From: Clostridiales bacterium
GTDB taxonomy: Bacteria; Bacillota; Clostridia; Oscillospirales; Oscillospiraceae
Direction of reading: 5' to 3'
NCBI GenBank assembly: GCA_029010715.1
Contig: JAQXKZ010000009.1
Location: forward strand, 1 to 33,744
Length of the DNA stretch: 33,744 bases
A program made the translations under genes and the position numbers. The stretch's first letter is position 1. The number at the start of each line of letters is the position of its first letter. The notes under the pieces are model-generated. The model was not told where the DNA came from, did not search any database, and was given only the letters and a program-made list of their open reading frames with translations. Below are positions 1 through 7,811 of this stretch, one piece after another.

Positions 1-34
1 TCGACTTTGCAGCCTTAGTCTGTTTTATCCATAA

Positions 35-57
35 GGCGGGAGGGATCAGCTCCCGCC
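35..57. other. Perfect 8-bp hairpin downstream of rpsZ
   Basis: An 8-bp GC-rich stem (35-42 with 50-57) encloses a 7-nt loop. Neither strand has a run of T after it, so it is not a canonical intrinsic terminator. It could be a processing or stabilising hairpin in the ribosomal transcript, or part of a terminator whose remainder lies outside the window. Confidence 0.4.
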
Positions 58-134
58 GTGTGGAGCATAAGATGTTTTGTGCGGGGCTTTTTCAGGCTAT
101 GACGGCGAACTGACGCTGTACATAAGCTTTCTGT

Positions 135-234
135 GCAGACAATCTGCGCTGATTTCGTGCGGGACGATCTCACAGGGGCGACGCTGTACCGAAGTACCGC
201 GGGCCGGCAAGAGGAGGTATTCGCGCGAAATCAG
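135..234 (-). ncRNA. Candidate structured RNA element after rpsZ
   Basis: Read on the minus strand, the rpsZ stop codon lies in the left arm of a long stem (222-234 pairing with 149-161; 12 of 13 pairs, one C-A mismatch). Inside it is a hairpin at 183-200 closed by a C(UUCG)G tetraloop, and beyond it a small hairpin at 135-147. The single-stranded part at 211-220 reads AUACCUCCUC, an anti-Shine-Dalgarno-like sequence. The stretch 1-230 has no convincing gene, although rpsH usually follows rpsN closely. A translational switch for the next gene is an inference; the pairing is seen directly. Confidence 0.45.
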
Positions 235-416
235 AAGCTTGCCTTGCGAACGCCGGGGATCTGGCCCTTGTAAGCCAGCTCTCTGAAGCAGATACGGCAG
301 ATGCCGTAGTTGCGCAGATAAGCGTGGGGACGGCCGCAGATCTTGCAGCGGTTGTACTTGCGGGTGGAGAACTTGGCAGGAGCCTGCTGCTTGAGGATCA
401 TAGATTTCTTAGCCAT
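231..416 (-). CDS. rpsZ: 30S ribosomal protein S14, zinc-binding type Z
   Basis: This 61-residue protein assembles into the head of the small ribosomal subunit. Its length and sequence match the short, zinc-binding form of S14 (called rpsN or rpsZ). Two CxxC pairs (Cys24/27 and Cys40/43, in CKIC and CRIC) form the zinc site, and the C-terminus [11 protein letters not shown] (start of the tail) is typical. It starts 13 nt after rplE in the same operon with an AGGAG-type ribosome binding site. No rpsH follows within the 230 bases available, which is unusual. Confidence 0.97.
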   Translation of the reverse strand: MAKKSMILKQQAPAKFSTRKYNRCKICGRPHAYLRNYGICRICFRELAYKGQIPGVRKASF

Positions 417-429
417 TCTTTACTCCTCC

Positions 430-969
430 TTAGCTCACAAAGGGTGCGCCCATGAGCCTGAGCAGCTCGCGAGCCTCTTCGTCGGTCTTTGCTGTCGTGG
501 TGATGGCTATGTTCATACCGCGCAGCTTCTCAATCTTGTCGTACTCGATTTCGGGGAAGATTATCTGCTCCTTCAGGCCCAGGCTGTAGTTGCCGCGGCC
601 GTCGAAAGCGTCTGCGGATATGCCGCGGAAGTCGCGGACACGGGGCAGCGCCACGTTGAGCAGACGGTCCAGGAACTCCCACATACGGTCCTGACGCAGA
701 GTGACCTTGACGCCGACCTTCATGCCCTCACGGAGCTTGAAGTTCGCGACGGACTTTCTTGCCACGGTGGCAACGGCGTGCTGACCGGTGATGGCGGAGA
801 TGTCCTTGATGACGGCTTCGAGAGCCTTTGCGTTATCCTTGCAGTCGCCGCAGCCGACGGACACAACGATCTTGTCGATCTTGGGTATCTGCATGGTGGA
901 CTTGTACTGGAATTTCTCCATCAGAGCAGGAGCAACTTCCTCAAGATACTTTTTCTTCATTCTTGTCAT
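430..969 (-). CDS. rplE: 50S ribosomal protein L5
   Basis: The 179-residue protein has the length and order of motifs of L5, which binds 5S rRNA and contacts the P-site tRNA. It begins [12 protein letters not shown], and includes the family stretches [13 protein letters not shown] and [14 protein letters not shown], and [17 protein letters not shown] near the middle. It sits between rplX and rpsZ, the standard spc-operon position, with an 18-nt gap upstream and a good AGGAG site before the ATG. Confidence 0.98.
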   Translation of the reverse strand: MTRMKKKYLEEVAPALMEKFQYKSTMQIPKIDKIVVSVGCGDCKDNAKALEAVIKDISAITGQHAVATVARKSVANFKLREGMKVGVKVTLRQDRMWEFLDRLLNVALPRVRDFRGISADAFDGRGNYSLGLKEQIIFPEIEYDKIEKLRGMNIAITTTAKTDEEARELLRLMGAPFVS

Positions 970-987
970 AGTAAGCTAACTCCTTTC

Positions 988-1293
988 TCAGATTTCTGCG
1001 CCGCACTTCTTGCAGACGCGGGTCTTCTTGCCGTCCTCGATCTTGTGACCGACACGGGTACCCTTGCCGCACTTGGGGCAAACGAGCTGGACCTTGCAGG
1101 CGTAGATGGGGGTCTCGACCTTGATGATGCCGCCATCCTGGCCCTGTTTTTTGGGTTTCTGGTGCTTGGTTGCTACGTTGACGCCCTCGACGGTGACCTT
1201 CAGACCCTTGGGGTCGGCAGCAAGGACCTTGCCCTGCTTGCCCTTGTCCTTACCGGACAGAACGATGACTTTATCGTCTTTCTTAATGTTCAT
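988..1293 (-). CDS. rplX: 50S ribosomal protein L24 with C-terminal zinc ribbon
   Basis: This 101-residue L24 initiates large-subunit assembly. Residues 1-40 hold the KOW motif (KDDKVIVLSGKDKGKQGKV). The C-terminal third has two CxxC pairs (CPKC and CKKC) about 20 residues apart, which form a likely zinc ribbon, as in many Clostridia. Start and spacing fit the operon, with 15 nt between it and rplN. Confidence 0.97.
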   Translation of the reverse strand: MNIKKDDKVIVLSGKDKGKQGKVLAADPKGLKVTVEGVNVATKHQKPKKQGQDGGIIKVETPIYACKVQLVCPKCGKGTRVGHKIEDGKKTRVCKKCGAEI

Positions 1294-1308
1294 TCTCTGT
1301 GCCCTCCA

Positions 1309-1680
1309 TTAAATCACTTCGGGAGCCAGGGACAGGATCTTCATGTACTCTCTGTCACGGAGCTCACGGGCGACGGGTCCAAAGATACGAGTGCCGCGGG
1401 GGTTCTTATCGCCGGTGTTGATAAGAACCGCTGCGTTCTCGTCGAAGCGGACGTAGGTGCCGTCTGCGCGGCGAACGGGCTTGACGGTGCGAACGACGAC
1501 TGCCTTTACGACGTCGCCCTTCTTTACCTGGCCGCCGGGTGCCGCCTTGCGGACGGAGCAAACTATAACGTCACCGATGCTTGCATACTTGCGCTTGGAT
1601 CCACCGAGCACGCGGATGCACTTAAGTTCCTTGGCGCCGGTATTGTCGGCGACCTTCAGATAAGTTTCCTGCTGTATCAT
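1309..1680 (-). CDS. rplN: 50S ribosomal protein L14
   Basis: The 123-residue product matches L14 along its length: [19 protein letters not shown] at the start, then [17 protein letters not shown] and the closing [20 protein letters not shown]14 binds 23S rRNA and forms the intersubunit bridge B8. The gene lies between rpsQ and rplX as in nearly all bacteria, with 12-15 nt gaps that carry the ribosome binding sites. Confidence 0.98.
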   Translation of the reverse strand: MIQQETYLKVADNTGAKELKCIRVLGGSKRKYASIGDVIVCSVRKAAPGGQVKKGDVVKAVVVRTVKPVRRADGTYVRFDENAAVLINTGDKNPRGTRIFGPVARELRDREYMKILSLAPEVI

Positions 1681-1692
1681 TCTGGCGCCTCC

Positions 1693-1959
1693 TTACTTAG
1701 CCTTCTCTACGATTTCGACAACGCGCCATCTCTTGTCCTTGGACAGGGGGCGGGTCTCCATCACGCGGACGATATCGCCTATGCCGCACTCGTTGTTCTC
1801 GTCGTGTGCCTTCAGGCGGTAGGTACGTCCAATGATCTTCTTATAAGTCTTATGGGCAACGCGGTCCTCGACGATGACGACCACGGTCTTGTCCATCTTG
1901 TCGGATACGACCTTACCAACGCGGGTCTTACGGGAAGTAGTTCTTTCTTCGTTCATCAT
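1693..1959 (-). CDS. rpsQ: 30S ribosomal protein S17
   Basis: This 88-residue protein is S17, an early-binding OB-fold protein of the 30S subunit. The family signature [18 protein letters not shown] is near the N-terminus, followed by [19 protein letters not shown] and [18 protein letters not shown]. The start shown is an ATG preceded by GGTAAGGT/GAGG; a second Met follows immediately. It is 11 nt from rpmC. Confidence 0.97.
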   Translation of the reverse strand: MMNEERTTSRKTRVGKVVSDKMDKTVVVIVEDRVAHKTYKKIIGRTYRLKAHDENNECGIGDIVRVMETRPLSKDKRWRVVEIVEKAK

Positions 1960-1970
1960 ACCTTACCTCC

Positions 1971-2165
1971 TCAGTTCTGCTTCTCGCGCAGGACGGTCTT
2001 GACGCGAGCGATGTCACGGCGGGTTGCGGAGATCCTGGTGGGGTTGTCAAGATGATTGGTAGCGTGCTGCATACGGAGCATGAACAGATCCTTCTTGAGG
2101 TCGGTGAGCTTGGTTTCGAGCTCTTCGACGGACATGGAGCGTATTTCGTTTGCTTTCATCATCAT
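1971..2165 (-). CDS. rpmC: 50S ribosomal protein L29
   Basis: A 64-residue two-helix protein at the polypeptide exit tunnel. [18 protein letters not shown] and [15 protein letters not shown] are typical of L29. Three consecutive ATG codons (2157-2165) are possible starts; the first overlaps the rplP stop codon (ATGA), so translational coupling is likely. Homologues usually begin near MKANEI, so the third ATG at 2159 is a possible true start. Confidence 0.96.
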   Translation of the reverse strand: MMMKANEIRSMSVEELETKLTDLKKDLFMLRMQHATNHLDNPTRISATRRDIARVKTVLREKQN

Positions 2166-2593
2166 TCACCACCGTTCTCAGACTCGGTGCCCTTCGCGAC
2201 AATCTTGGTTTTGATGGGCAGTTTGTGGCTGGCAAGGCGGAGAGCCTCACGGGCGATCTCTTCGGAAACGCCTGCGATCTCGAACATCACTCTGCCGGGC
2301 TTAACGACAGCGACCCAGTACTCGGGGGAGCCTTTACCGGAACCCATACGGGTCTCGGCGGGCTTTGCGGTTACGGGCTTGTCGGGGAAGATCTTGATCC
2401 AGACCTGACCGCCGCGCTTGGTGTAGCGGGTCATGGCGATACGGGCCGCTTCGATCTGGTTGGAAGTGATCCAGCCGGGCTCCTGTGCAGCCAGGCCGAA
2501 CTCACCGTAGTTGACTACGTTGCCGCGGGTAGCTTTGCCCTTCATGCGGCCGCGCTGTACTCTGCGGTACTTTACTCTCTTAGGCATTAACAT
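2162..2593 (-). CDS. rplP: 50S ribosomal protein L16
   Basis: The 143-residue protein is L16, which sits near the A site and helps position tRNA. It starts [19 protein letters not shown], like other Firmicutes L16 proteins, and has the family segment [20 protein letters not shown]. The first ATG is 9 nt after a GGAGG site and shares one base with the rpsC stop codon; the next Met would be too far from that site. It overlaps rpmC by 4 nt. Confidence 0.98.
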   Translation of the reverse strand: MLMPKRVKYRRVQRGRMKGKATRGNVVNYGEFGLAAQEPGWITSNQIEAARIAMTRYTKRGGQVWIKIFPDKPVTAKPAETRMGSGKGSPEYWVAVVKPGRVMFEIAGVSEEIAREALRLASHKLPIKTKIVAKGTESENGGE

Positions 2594-3447
2594 TAGTTGT
2601 TGCCTCCTTCCTGTGCGGGAGCTGCCGGACGGGGTCCGCGGTTATAGCCGCCCTGACCTGCCGGTCTGCTGCCGTAGGGACGGCGCTCACCGTTCTGGCC
2701 CTGGCCGCGGTTGTAACCGCCCTGACGGCGGTTGCCGCCCTGACGGCGGTCGTCTCTGCGGCGGCGTTCGCCTGCGGGCTTGGACAGATCCATGGTTCTG
2801 GGGGTGGTGCGCAGGGTCTGGGAAAGGACCTCGCCCTTGTAGATCCAGACCTTAACGCCGATACGGCCGTAGGTGGTGTTAGCCTCTGCGAAGCCGTAGT
2901 CGATGTCGGCACGGATGGTCTGAAGAGGAATGGTACCCTCGTGGTAGCACTCGCTGCGTGCGATCTCAGCGCCGCCGAGACGTCCGCCGCACTTGACCTT
3001 GATGCCGCGTGCGCCCATTCTCATGGCGCGGCCCATGGCGTTCTTCATCGCACGGCGGAAGCCGATGCGCTTTTCAAGCTGCTGGGCAATGTTCTCAGCG
3101 ACGAGCTGAGCGTTGGTATCGGGAGTGCGTACCTCAACGATGGAGAGAGCCACGGGCTTGCCGATGAGCTTCTCGACCTCGAGGCGCAGGCGCTCGATCT
3201 CTGCGCCGCCCTTGCCGATAACGACGCCGGGTCTGGAGCAGTGGATATAAATGCGGACCTTTGCGCTGTCGCGCTCTATCTCGATGGTGGGGACACCGGC
3301 GGAATAGAGGGTCTTTTTAAGGAACTGGCGGATCTTATAGTCCTCGACGATCAGATCGCCGACTTTGTCTTCTCTTGCGTACCATCTGGAATCCCAGTCT
3401 TTGATAACGCCTACGCGCAGGCCATGAGGATTAACTTTCTGTCCCAT
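2593..3447 (-). CDS. rpsC: 30S ribosomal protein S3 with long low-complexity tail
   Basis: S3 helps form the mRNA entry channel. Residues 1-215 form a normal S3: [20 protein letters not shown], then the KH domain with [14 protein letters not shown], and the C-terminal domain ending with [15 protein letters not shown]. The protein is 284 residues, clearly longer than the usual 210-230. The extra C-terminal 57 or so residues are rich in Arg, Gly, Gln and Asn, with repeated RRQGG and QGGYNRG units. Such a tail is probably disordered and RNA-binding (inference). No frameshift is visible; the tail is in frame and ends in TAA. Confidence 0.97.
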   Translation of the reverse strand: MGQKVNPHGLRVGVIKDWDSRWYAREDKVGDLIVEDYKIRQFLKKTLYSAGVPTIEIERDSAKVRIYIHCSRPGVVIGKGGAEIERLRLEVEKLIGKPVALSIVEVRTPDTNAQLVAENIAQQLEKRIGFRRAMKNAMGRAMRMGARGIKVKCGGRLGGAEIARSECYHEGTIPLQTIRADIDYGFAEANTTYGRIGVKVWIYKGEVLSQTLRTTPRTMDLSKPAGERRRRDDRRQGGNRRQGGYNRGQGQNGERRPYGSRPAGQGGYNRGPRPAAPAQEGGNN

Positions 3448-3464
3448 AATTCTGCCTCCTTCCC

Positions 3465-3812
3465 TTAGTCTCTCTCAGCCACAGCGATCATGATGTGGCT
3501 GGTGCGCTTGTTGATACGGTACATACGGCCCTGAGCTCTGGGCATACCCCTCTTGAGGATGGGGCCCGCGCCCGCGTAGGTCTCGCAGACATAGAGCTTC
3601 TCAGGATCCATTTCGAAGTTGTTTTCGGCGTTAGCCATGGCGCTCTTGAGCACCTTGATCATCAGCTCGCAGCCGGCCTTGGGAGTGTTCTCCATAAGAG
3701 CCATGGCGTACTTTGCGTCTTTACCGCGGATCATATTGCAGATGATCTCAACCTTGCGGGGAGAAATACGGGCGTATTTGTGCTCCGCACGGGCAATTTT
3801 CTTTTCGTCCAT
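3465..3812 (-). CDS. rplV: 50S ribosomal protein L22
   Basis: The 115-residue protein is L22, whose long beta-hairpin lines the exit tunnel near the macrolide site. [18 protein letters not shown] is at the N-terminus and the hairpin residues [19 protein letters not shown] are near the C-terminus. The hairpin has no insertion or deletion that I can recognise. It lies between rpsS and rpsC with 12- and 17-nt gaps. Confidence 0.98.
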   Translation of the reverse strand: MDEKKIARAEHKYARISPRKVEIICNMIRGKDAKYAMALMENTPKAGCELMIKVLKSAMANAENNFEMDPEKLYVCETYAGAGPILKRGMPRAQGRMYRINKRTSHIMIAVAERD

Positions 3813-3824
3813 TTCTTCTCCTCC

Positions 3825-4097
3825 TTACTTACCGGTCTTGCTGCCGGCGTGGCCGCGGAAGGTACGGGTGGGAGCGAACTCGCCCAGCTTGTGGCCGACC
3901 ATATCTTCGGTGACGTACACGGGAACATGACGGCGTCCGTCATGAACAGCGATGGTGTGTCCGACGAAGGACGGGAAGATGGTGGAAGAACGGGACCAGG
4001 TCTTGATGACCTGCTTGTTGCCGGTCTTGTTCATCTCGTCGACTCTCTTCAGCAGCTCGGGGGCGGCGAAGGGGCCTTTCTTTATGCTTCTGCTCAT
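3825..4097 (-). CDS. rpsS: 30S ribosomal protein S19
   Basis: This 90-residue protein of the 30S head binds together with S13. [19 protein letters not shown], then [19 protein letters not shown] and [17 protein letters not shown] are diagnostic. The ATG is preceded by an AGGAGG-like site in the 13-nt gap from rplB. No unusual features. Confidence 0.98.
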   Translation of the reverse strand: MSRSIKKGPFAAPELLKRVDEMNKTGNKQVIKTWSRSSTIFPSFVGHTIAVHDGRRHVPVYVTEDMVGHKLGEFAPTRTFRGHAGSKTGK

Positions 4098-4110
4098 TTA
4101 CGTTCCCTCC

Positions 4111-4947
4111 TTACTTTGCGTTGCGGCGCTTGACTATGAACTTATCGGTGCGGTTCTTAGTCTTGCGGGTCTTGTAACCGAGTGCGGGCTTGCCCCAGGG
4201 AGTTACAGGGCCGGGACGGCCGACGGGAGACTTGCCTTCGCCGCCGCCGTGGGGATGGTCGCAGGGGTTCATGACGGAGCCGCGGACGGTAGGACGGATG
4301 CCCATGTGGCGTTTGCGTCCGGCCTTGCCGATGTGGATATTGGCGTGGTCGATGTTGCCGACCTGACCGATGGTGGCGACGCAGTCCAGACGGACCTTGC
4401 GGTACTCACCGGAGGGGAGACGCACGGTAGCCATGCCGTTTTCCTTAGCCATCAGCTGAGCTGCGACGCCGGCGCTGCGGACAAGCTGAGCGCCCTTGCC
4501 GGGGTAGAGCTCGATGTTGTGGATAACGGTGCCGACGGGGATGTTCGCCAGAGGCAGTGCGTTGCCCGGCTTGATGTCGGCTGCAGCGGAGGAGAGGATC
4601 ACGTCGCCGGCGTTGAGGCCGACAGGAGCGAGGATGTAGCGGCGCTCGCCGTCGTCATACTCGCACAGGGCGATGAACGCGCTGCGGTTGGGGTCGTACT
4701 CAAGACGAAGGACGTTTGCGGTCATTTCGGTCTTGTCGCGCTTGAAGTCGATAACGCGGTACTTCTGGCGGTTGCCGCCGCCCTGATGGCGGACGGTGAT
4801 GCGGCCGTAGCTGTTGCGGCCGGAGTTCTTCTTGAGGACCTCGGTCAGGGACTTCTCGGGCTTTACGTGCTTTGCAACTCCGTCGAAGCCGGAAACGGTC
4901 ATCTGACGTCTGGCAGGAGTAGTCGGTCTGTAAGTTTTAATAGACAT
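4111..4947 (-). CDS. rplB: 50S ribosomal protein L2
   Basis: The 278-residue L2 is needed for subunit joining and peptidyl transfer. Family motifs include [19 protein letters not shown] in the N-terminal third, [12 protein letters not shown] in the OB/SH3 part, and the conserved C-terminal loop [13 protein letters not shown] with its catalytic-region His. Length is standard. It is 13 nt from rplW and preceded by an AGGAG site. Confidence 0.98.
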   Translation of the reverse strand: MSIKTYRPTTPARRQMTVSGFDGVAKHVKPEKSLTEVLKKNSGRNSYGRITVRHQGGGNRQKYRVIDFKRDKTEMTANVLRLEYDPNRSAFIALCEYDDGERRYILAPVGLNAGDVILSSAAADIKPGNALPLANIPVGTVIHNIELYPGKGAQLVRSAGVAAQLMAKENGMATVRLPSGEYRKVRLDCVATIGQVGNIDHANIHIGKAGRKRHMGIRPTVRGSVMNPCDHPHGGGEGKSPVGRPGPVTPWGKPALGYKTRKTKNRTDKFIVKRRNAK

Positions 4948-4960
4948 TCTTTATTCCTCC

Positions 4961-5257
4961 TTATGCCATGCCTTCAAAAAGCTCGATGTTCTTGGAATCG
5001 GCGCTGAGCTTTACAACGGCCTTTTTCCAGGAAGCGGTCTTGCCCATGGGGTAAGCGCCGGTGCGCTTTGCCTTGCCCTTGACGTTGAGAGTGGTGACCT
5101 TAATAACGGTGACACCGAAGATCTCTTCGATCGCTTTCTTGATTTCGATTTTGTTTGCGTCCCTGGCGACTTCGAATGCGTACTTTTTGATGTCGAGGTC
5201 TTCCATGGACTGCTCGGTGATGATGGGACGGATGACGATATCGTATGCGGTCTTCAT
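4961..5257 (-). CDS. rplW: 50S ribosomal protein L23
   Basis: The 98-residue L23 lies beside the exit tunnel and docks trigger factor and SRP. It begins MKTAYDIVIRPIITEQSM and has ARDANKIEIKKAIEEIFGV, both typical. Its ATG shares one base with the rplD stop codon (TGATG), so the two are probably translationally coupled. Confidence 0.97.
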   Translation of the reverse strand: MKTAYDIVIRPIITEQSMEDLDIKKYAFEVARDANKIEIKKAIEEIFGVTVIKVTTLNVKGKAKRTGAYPMGKTASWKKAVVKLSADSKNIELFEGMA

Positions 5258-5880
5258 CAGGCGTACACCTCCTCGATCTTGGCAAGTGCGGCCTTGTCGA
5301 CTATCAGCTTGCCGCTGGTGAGAATCATATAGGGGCTGAGGATGGTGGCGATAGTGGTGGTGACGCCGGCGATGTTGCGGGCGGACTTTACAACGTTCTC
5401 GTCAACATTCTCGGTGACTACGAGCGCCTTGCCCTCGACGCCGATCTTGGTCAGGAAGGCCTTGAAGGTCTTGGTCCTGATCTCGTCCATCTTCAGACCG
5501 TCGACAACGATGATCTCGCTCTCGGCTGCCTTGGAGGACAGAGCGGACTTAAGAGCCAGACGCTTGACCTTGCGGTTAAGGGTATAGCTGTAGTCTCTGG
5601 GCTTCGGGGCGAAAGCTACGCCGCCGTGATACCACACGGGGGAGCCTGCGTAACCGGCGCGTGCGCGGCCGGTGCCCTTCTGACGCCAGGGCTTTCTGGT
5701 GGTGTAGGAAACTTCGCCCTTGGTGAGAGCGCTCTGAGTACCCTGACGGCAGTTGGCAAGATGGTTCTTGACGGAGTCGTGCAGGACGCTCTTGTTCGGC
5801 TCGATGCCGAAGATGGCCTCGGAGAGCTCGATCTCGCCGATCTTCTCGCCTGCCATGTTAAATACGTTTGCAATAGGCAT
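5257..5880 (-). CDS. rplD: 50S ribosomal protein L4
   Basis: This 207-residue L4 includes the tunnel-lining loop KPWRQKGTGRARAG (about residues 64-77) and ends with LIVDKAALAKIEEVYA. In several bacteria L4 represses its own operon by acting on the leader RNA or its mRNA; the structured leader upstream of rpsJ makes similar control possible here, though this is not shown by the sequence. It overlaps rplW by one base. Confidence 0.98.
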   Translation of the reverse strand: MPIANVFNMAGEKIGEIELSEAIFGIEPNKSVLHDSVKNHLANCRQGTQSALTKGEVSYTTRKPWRQKGTGRARAGYAGSPVWYHGGVAFAPKPRDYSYTLNRKVKRLALKSALSSKAAESEIIVVDGLKMDEIRTKTFKAFLTKIGVEGKALVVTENVDENVVKSARNIAGVTTTIATILSPYMILTSGKLIVDKAALAKIEEVYA

Positions 5881-5899
5881 TTATGCTGCTCTCCTTTCT

Positions 5900-6628
5900 T
5901 TATTTTGTACGTGCGGAAGCCTTCTGCGGGTTGACACGTGCGGAAGCCTTCTGCGGGTTGAGGCTGATACCGGCTGCCTCGCCCTTCTTGACGGGCGCGG
6001 TCTTGACGGTGTCCTTGATATAGACGATGCTGCCCTTGGGGCCGGGGACGGCGCCGCGGATAGCGATCATGTTGAGCTCTGCGTCGACCTTGACGATGTC
6101 GAGGTTCTGGACAGTGACCTGCTCAACGCCCATGTGGCCGGCCTGCTTCTTGCCCGGGAAAATACGGGAAGGATCGGTACTGGAGCCCATGGAGCCTGCA
6201 TGACGGTGGACGGGGCCTCCGCCGTGGCTGGTGGGGGTACGGCCCTGGCCGAAGCGCTTGATAACGCCGGCGTAGCCCTTACCTTTGCTGGTACCGGTGA
6301 CGTCGACCTTGTCGCCCTCGGCGAAAACGTCGGCCTTCACGGTGTCGCCGACTTCCAGCTTGCTGCTGTCCTCGAGACGGAACTCCTTGAGGTGCTTTAC
6401 CATGCCTGTGCCCGCCTTCTTCAGGTGACCCTGCTCAGGCTGGCTCAGCTTTTTCTCGGCTACTTCCTCGTAACCGAACTGGACTGCTTCGTATCCTTCC
6501 TTCTCCTTGGTCATCTTCTGCACGACCACGCAGGGGCCGGCTTCAATGACGGTCACGGGAATGACCTTACCAGTCTCGTCGAAGATCTGCGTCATGCCGA
6601 CCTTCTTGCCGATGATGGCTTTCTTCAT
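5900..6628 (-). CDS. rplC: 50S ribosomal protein L3 with duplicated C-terminal 9-mer
   Basis: The protein is L3 (242 residues), a 23S rRNA-binding protein near the peptidyl transferase centre. [33 protein letters not shown] and [19 protein letters not shown] mark the family. The C-terminus is extended and ends with two copies of NPQKASAR, 9 residues apart, encoded by two 25-bp direct repeats (5910-5934 and 5937-5961). The duplication is in frame and lies outside the conserved L3 core. Confidence 0.98.
   Translation of the reverse strand: MKKAIIGKKVGMTQIFDETGKVIPVTVIEAGPCVVVQKMTKEKEGYEAVQFGYEEVAEKKLSQPEQGHLKKAGTGMVKHLKEFRLEDSSKLEVGDTVKADVFAEGDKVDVTGTSKGKGYAGVIKRFGQGRTPTSHGGGPVHRHAGSMGSSTDPSRIFPGKKQAGHMGVEQVTVQNLDIVKVDAELNMIAIRGAVPGPKGSIVYIKDTVKTAPVKKGEAAGISLNPQKASARVNPQKASARTK
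5910..5961. repeat. 25-bp tandem direct repeat, 27-bp period, in rplC
   Basis: Two identical 25-bp copies occupy 5910-5934 and 5937-5961. The period is a multiple of three, so copy-number changes would keep the L3 reading frame. Recent origin by replication slippage is likely, given the identity of the copies. Confidence 0.95.
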
Positions 6629-6796
6629 CAGATATTTCCTCCTAACGGTTATTGGTTGCCTTGCTTGACCCGGCTTGGGATTTCAGCCGTCCAGAGGCCG
6701 GCAACTTGACCCGTCCGCATTCGCAAGCTGCGGACAATGGGTTTTGACATGTGTGGGTCCGGCGCGGTGCCGGGGTGTTTTGTCCGGGATTTCCGG
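6629..6796 (-). other. 168-nt rpsJ-rplC intergenic region with RNA-like folds
   Basis: Gaps elsewhere in this operon are below 20 nt. Here there are two copies of CTTGACCCG on the plus strand (6664-6672, 6705-6713), an inverted repeat (6655-6660 with 6700-6705) and a 6-bp hairpin (6714-6719 with 6729-6734). No ORF is convincing. It may carry a regulatory or processing element; the rplC ribosome binding site AGGAGG lies at its end. Confidence 0.4.
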
Positions 6797-7114
6797 TCAG
6801 AGCTTGATCTCGATCTCGACGCCTGCGGGAACCTCAACGCTCATCAGAGCCTCGACGGTCTTCTGGGTGGGAGCGATGATGTCGATAAGGCGCTTGTGGG
6901 TGCGGCGCTCAAACTGCTCACGGCTGTCCTTGTACTTGTGGACCGCGCGGAGGATCGTGACGATCTCGGTCTTGGTGGGCAGGGGGATGGGGCCGGAGAC
7001 CTTTGCATCGGTGCGCTTTGCAGCCTCAACGATGGTTTCGGCAGCCTTGTCGATGAGCTGGTGATCGTAGGCCTTCAGGCGGATACGGATCATGTTCTTG
7101 TTGGTGCTTGCCAT
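6797..7114 (-). CDS. rpsJ: 30S ribosomal protein S10
   Basis: First gene of the S10 operon. The 105-residue protein has the S10 motifs [32 protein letters not shown] and [13 protein letters not shown]10 acts in the 30S head and in transcription antitermination (NusE). The ATG follows AAGGAG with good spacing. Its own promoter is about 300 nt upstream, so the operon is not simply read through from tuf in this organism (tuf is not present in the window). Confidence 0.98.
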   Translation of the reverse strand: MASTNKNMIRIRLKAYDHQLIDKAAETIVEAAKRTDAKVSGPIPLPTKTEIVTILRAVHKYKDSREQFERRTHKRLIDIIAPTQKTVEALMSVEVPAGVEIEIKL

Positions 7115-7227
7115 GTTTTTTCTCCTTTTTCGTACGTTTTTGCGGCGGCATTGGCTCCGCCATTATGCGTACGGATGAAACCCTCTTTTTTCCTGTACAC
7201 ACAACCGTGCGTATCAGGCCGCGTCCG

Positions 7228-7254
7228 AAAAACAAACCGGCCGATTCAGCCGGT
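7228..7254 (-). terminator. Terminator-like hairpin in the S10-operon leader
   Basis: On the minus strand a 6-bp GC-rich stem (7249-7254 with 7236-7241) with a 7-nt loop is followed by a T-rich tract (7228-7235). It lies about 115 nt upstream of rpsJ and about 160 nt after the likely start of transcription, which is the position expected for an attenuator. Leader control of this operon by a ribosomal protein is known in Firmicutes; which ligand acts here cannot be told. Confidence 0.5.
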
Positions 7255-7311
7255 CCGCCCCCGTCCGCGCGATATACGCGTGTACCGGAAAGGTTTCAGC
7301 CGCCCGATTGC

Positions 7312-7331
7312 GTGTTGAAAAGCTTCAACAC
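7312..7331 (-). other. 8-bp hairpin in the S10-operon leader
   Basis: Perfect 8-bp stem with a 4-nt loop, upstream of the terminator-like hairpin. A small GUAA-loop hairpin (7399-7410) lies near the expected transcript start. These may be parts of a ribosomal-protein-binding leader RNA. Confidence 0.4.
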
Positions 7332-7422
7332 CGGACATACTCCACGGAAGTTACCTCGGTTCCCCGAGCAATCTCCCGCTTCATCGCATAATACGCCCGT
7401 GCTTACGCACTCGCGCTTCACT

Positions 7423-7451
7423 AATATACCAAGCCTGCCGGTATATGTCAA
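7423..7451 (-). promoter_or_regulatory. Sigma-A-type promoter of the S10 operon
   Basis: On the minus strand TTGACA (7446-7451), a 17-bp spacer and TATATT (7423-7428) give a near-perfect vegetative promoter. It predicts a start near 7415 and a leader of about 300 nt. The stretch 7452-7748 beyond it holds nothing I can assign to a gene. Confidence 0.85.
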
Positions 7452-7748
7452 GAGAAATTTCAGCGTTTTTGCAGAAATTTTTTTCGTATTTTTGTGAGCG
7501 ATGCACAGGATGATTTATCCCCGGCCCTTACGTTTTTGCCTGCTCCGGTTTTCTCCGGCCGCGTTCGAGGACCTTCTCCCCGTGGGCAAACACCGCCCCT
7601 CATCTGTTCAGCTCCCTCCTCTCCCGCGAGCCTTGCGAAAGCGCCGTAAAAGTCATATGCGAAACTGTCCGTCCGCAGTCCGGGTTCCTGCATTTACGGC
7701 AGCGGCGCACGATCTCCCTTTGCATGCAATGATTTTTGCCCGCTTCGA

Positions 7749-7777
7749 TTGAATAATCGCGGCAGGCTTGCTATAAT
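7749..7777 (+). promoter_or_regulatory. Promoter of the ansA operon
   Basis: TTGAAT (7749-7754), a 17-bp spacer and perfect TATAAT (7772-7777). Transcription from about 7784 would give a short leader before ansA. A TTG codon that could be read as an earlier ansA start lies within this -35 box, which supports the ATG at 7812. Confidence 0.8.
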
Positions 7778-7811
7778 AATTCCGCTATTATTATTTTTAA
7801 AGGAAGCTCAC

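Noticed and set aside
343-2055. Long plus-strand open frame of 570 codons over rpsQ-rplE
   Set aside because: It is antisense to several certain ribosomal genes and crosses their boundaries; high-GC codon bias produces such shadow frames. No ribosome binding site or family motif.
3952-5007. 351-codon plus-strand frame over rpsS-rplB
   Set aside because: Antisense shadow of certain ribosomal genes; low-complexity Ala/Val/Gly/Asp translation.
7460-7693. 77-codon minus-strand frame upstream of the S10 promoter
   Set aside because: No ribosome binding site, no recognisable motif, and it ends in the promoter region.
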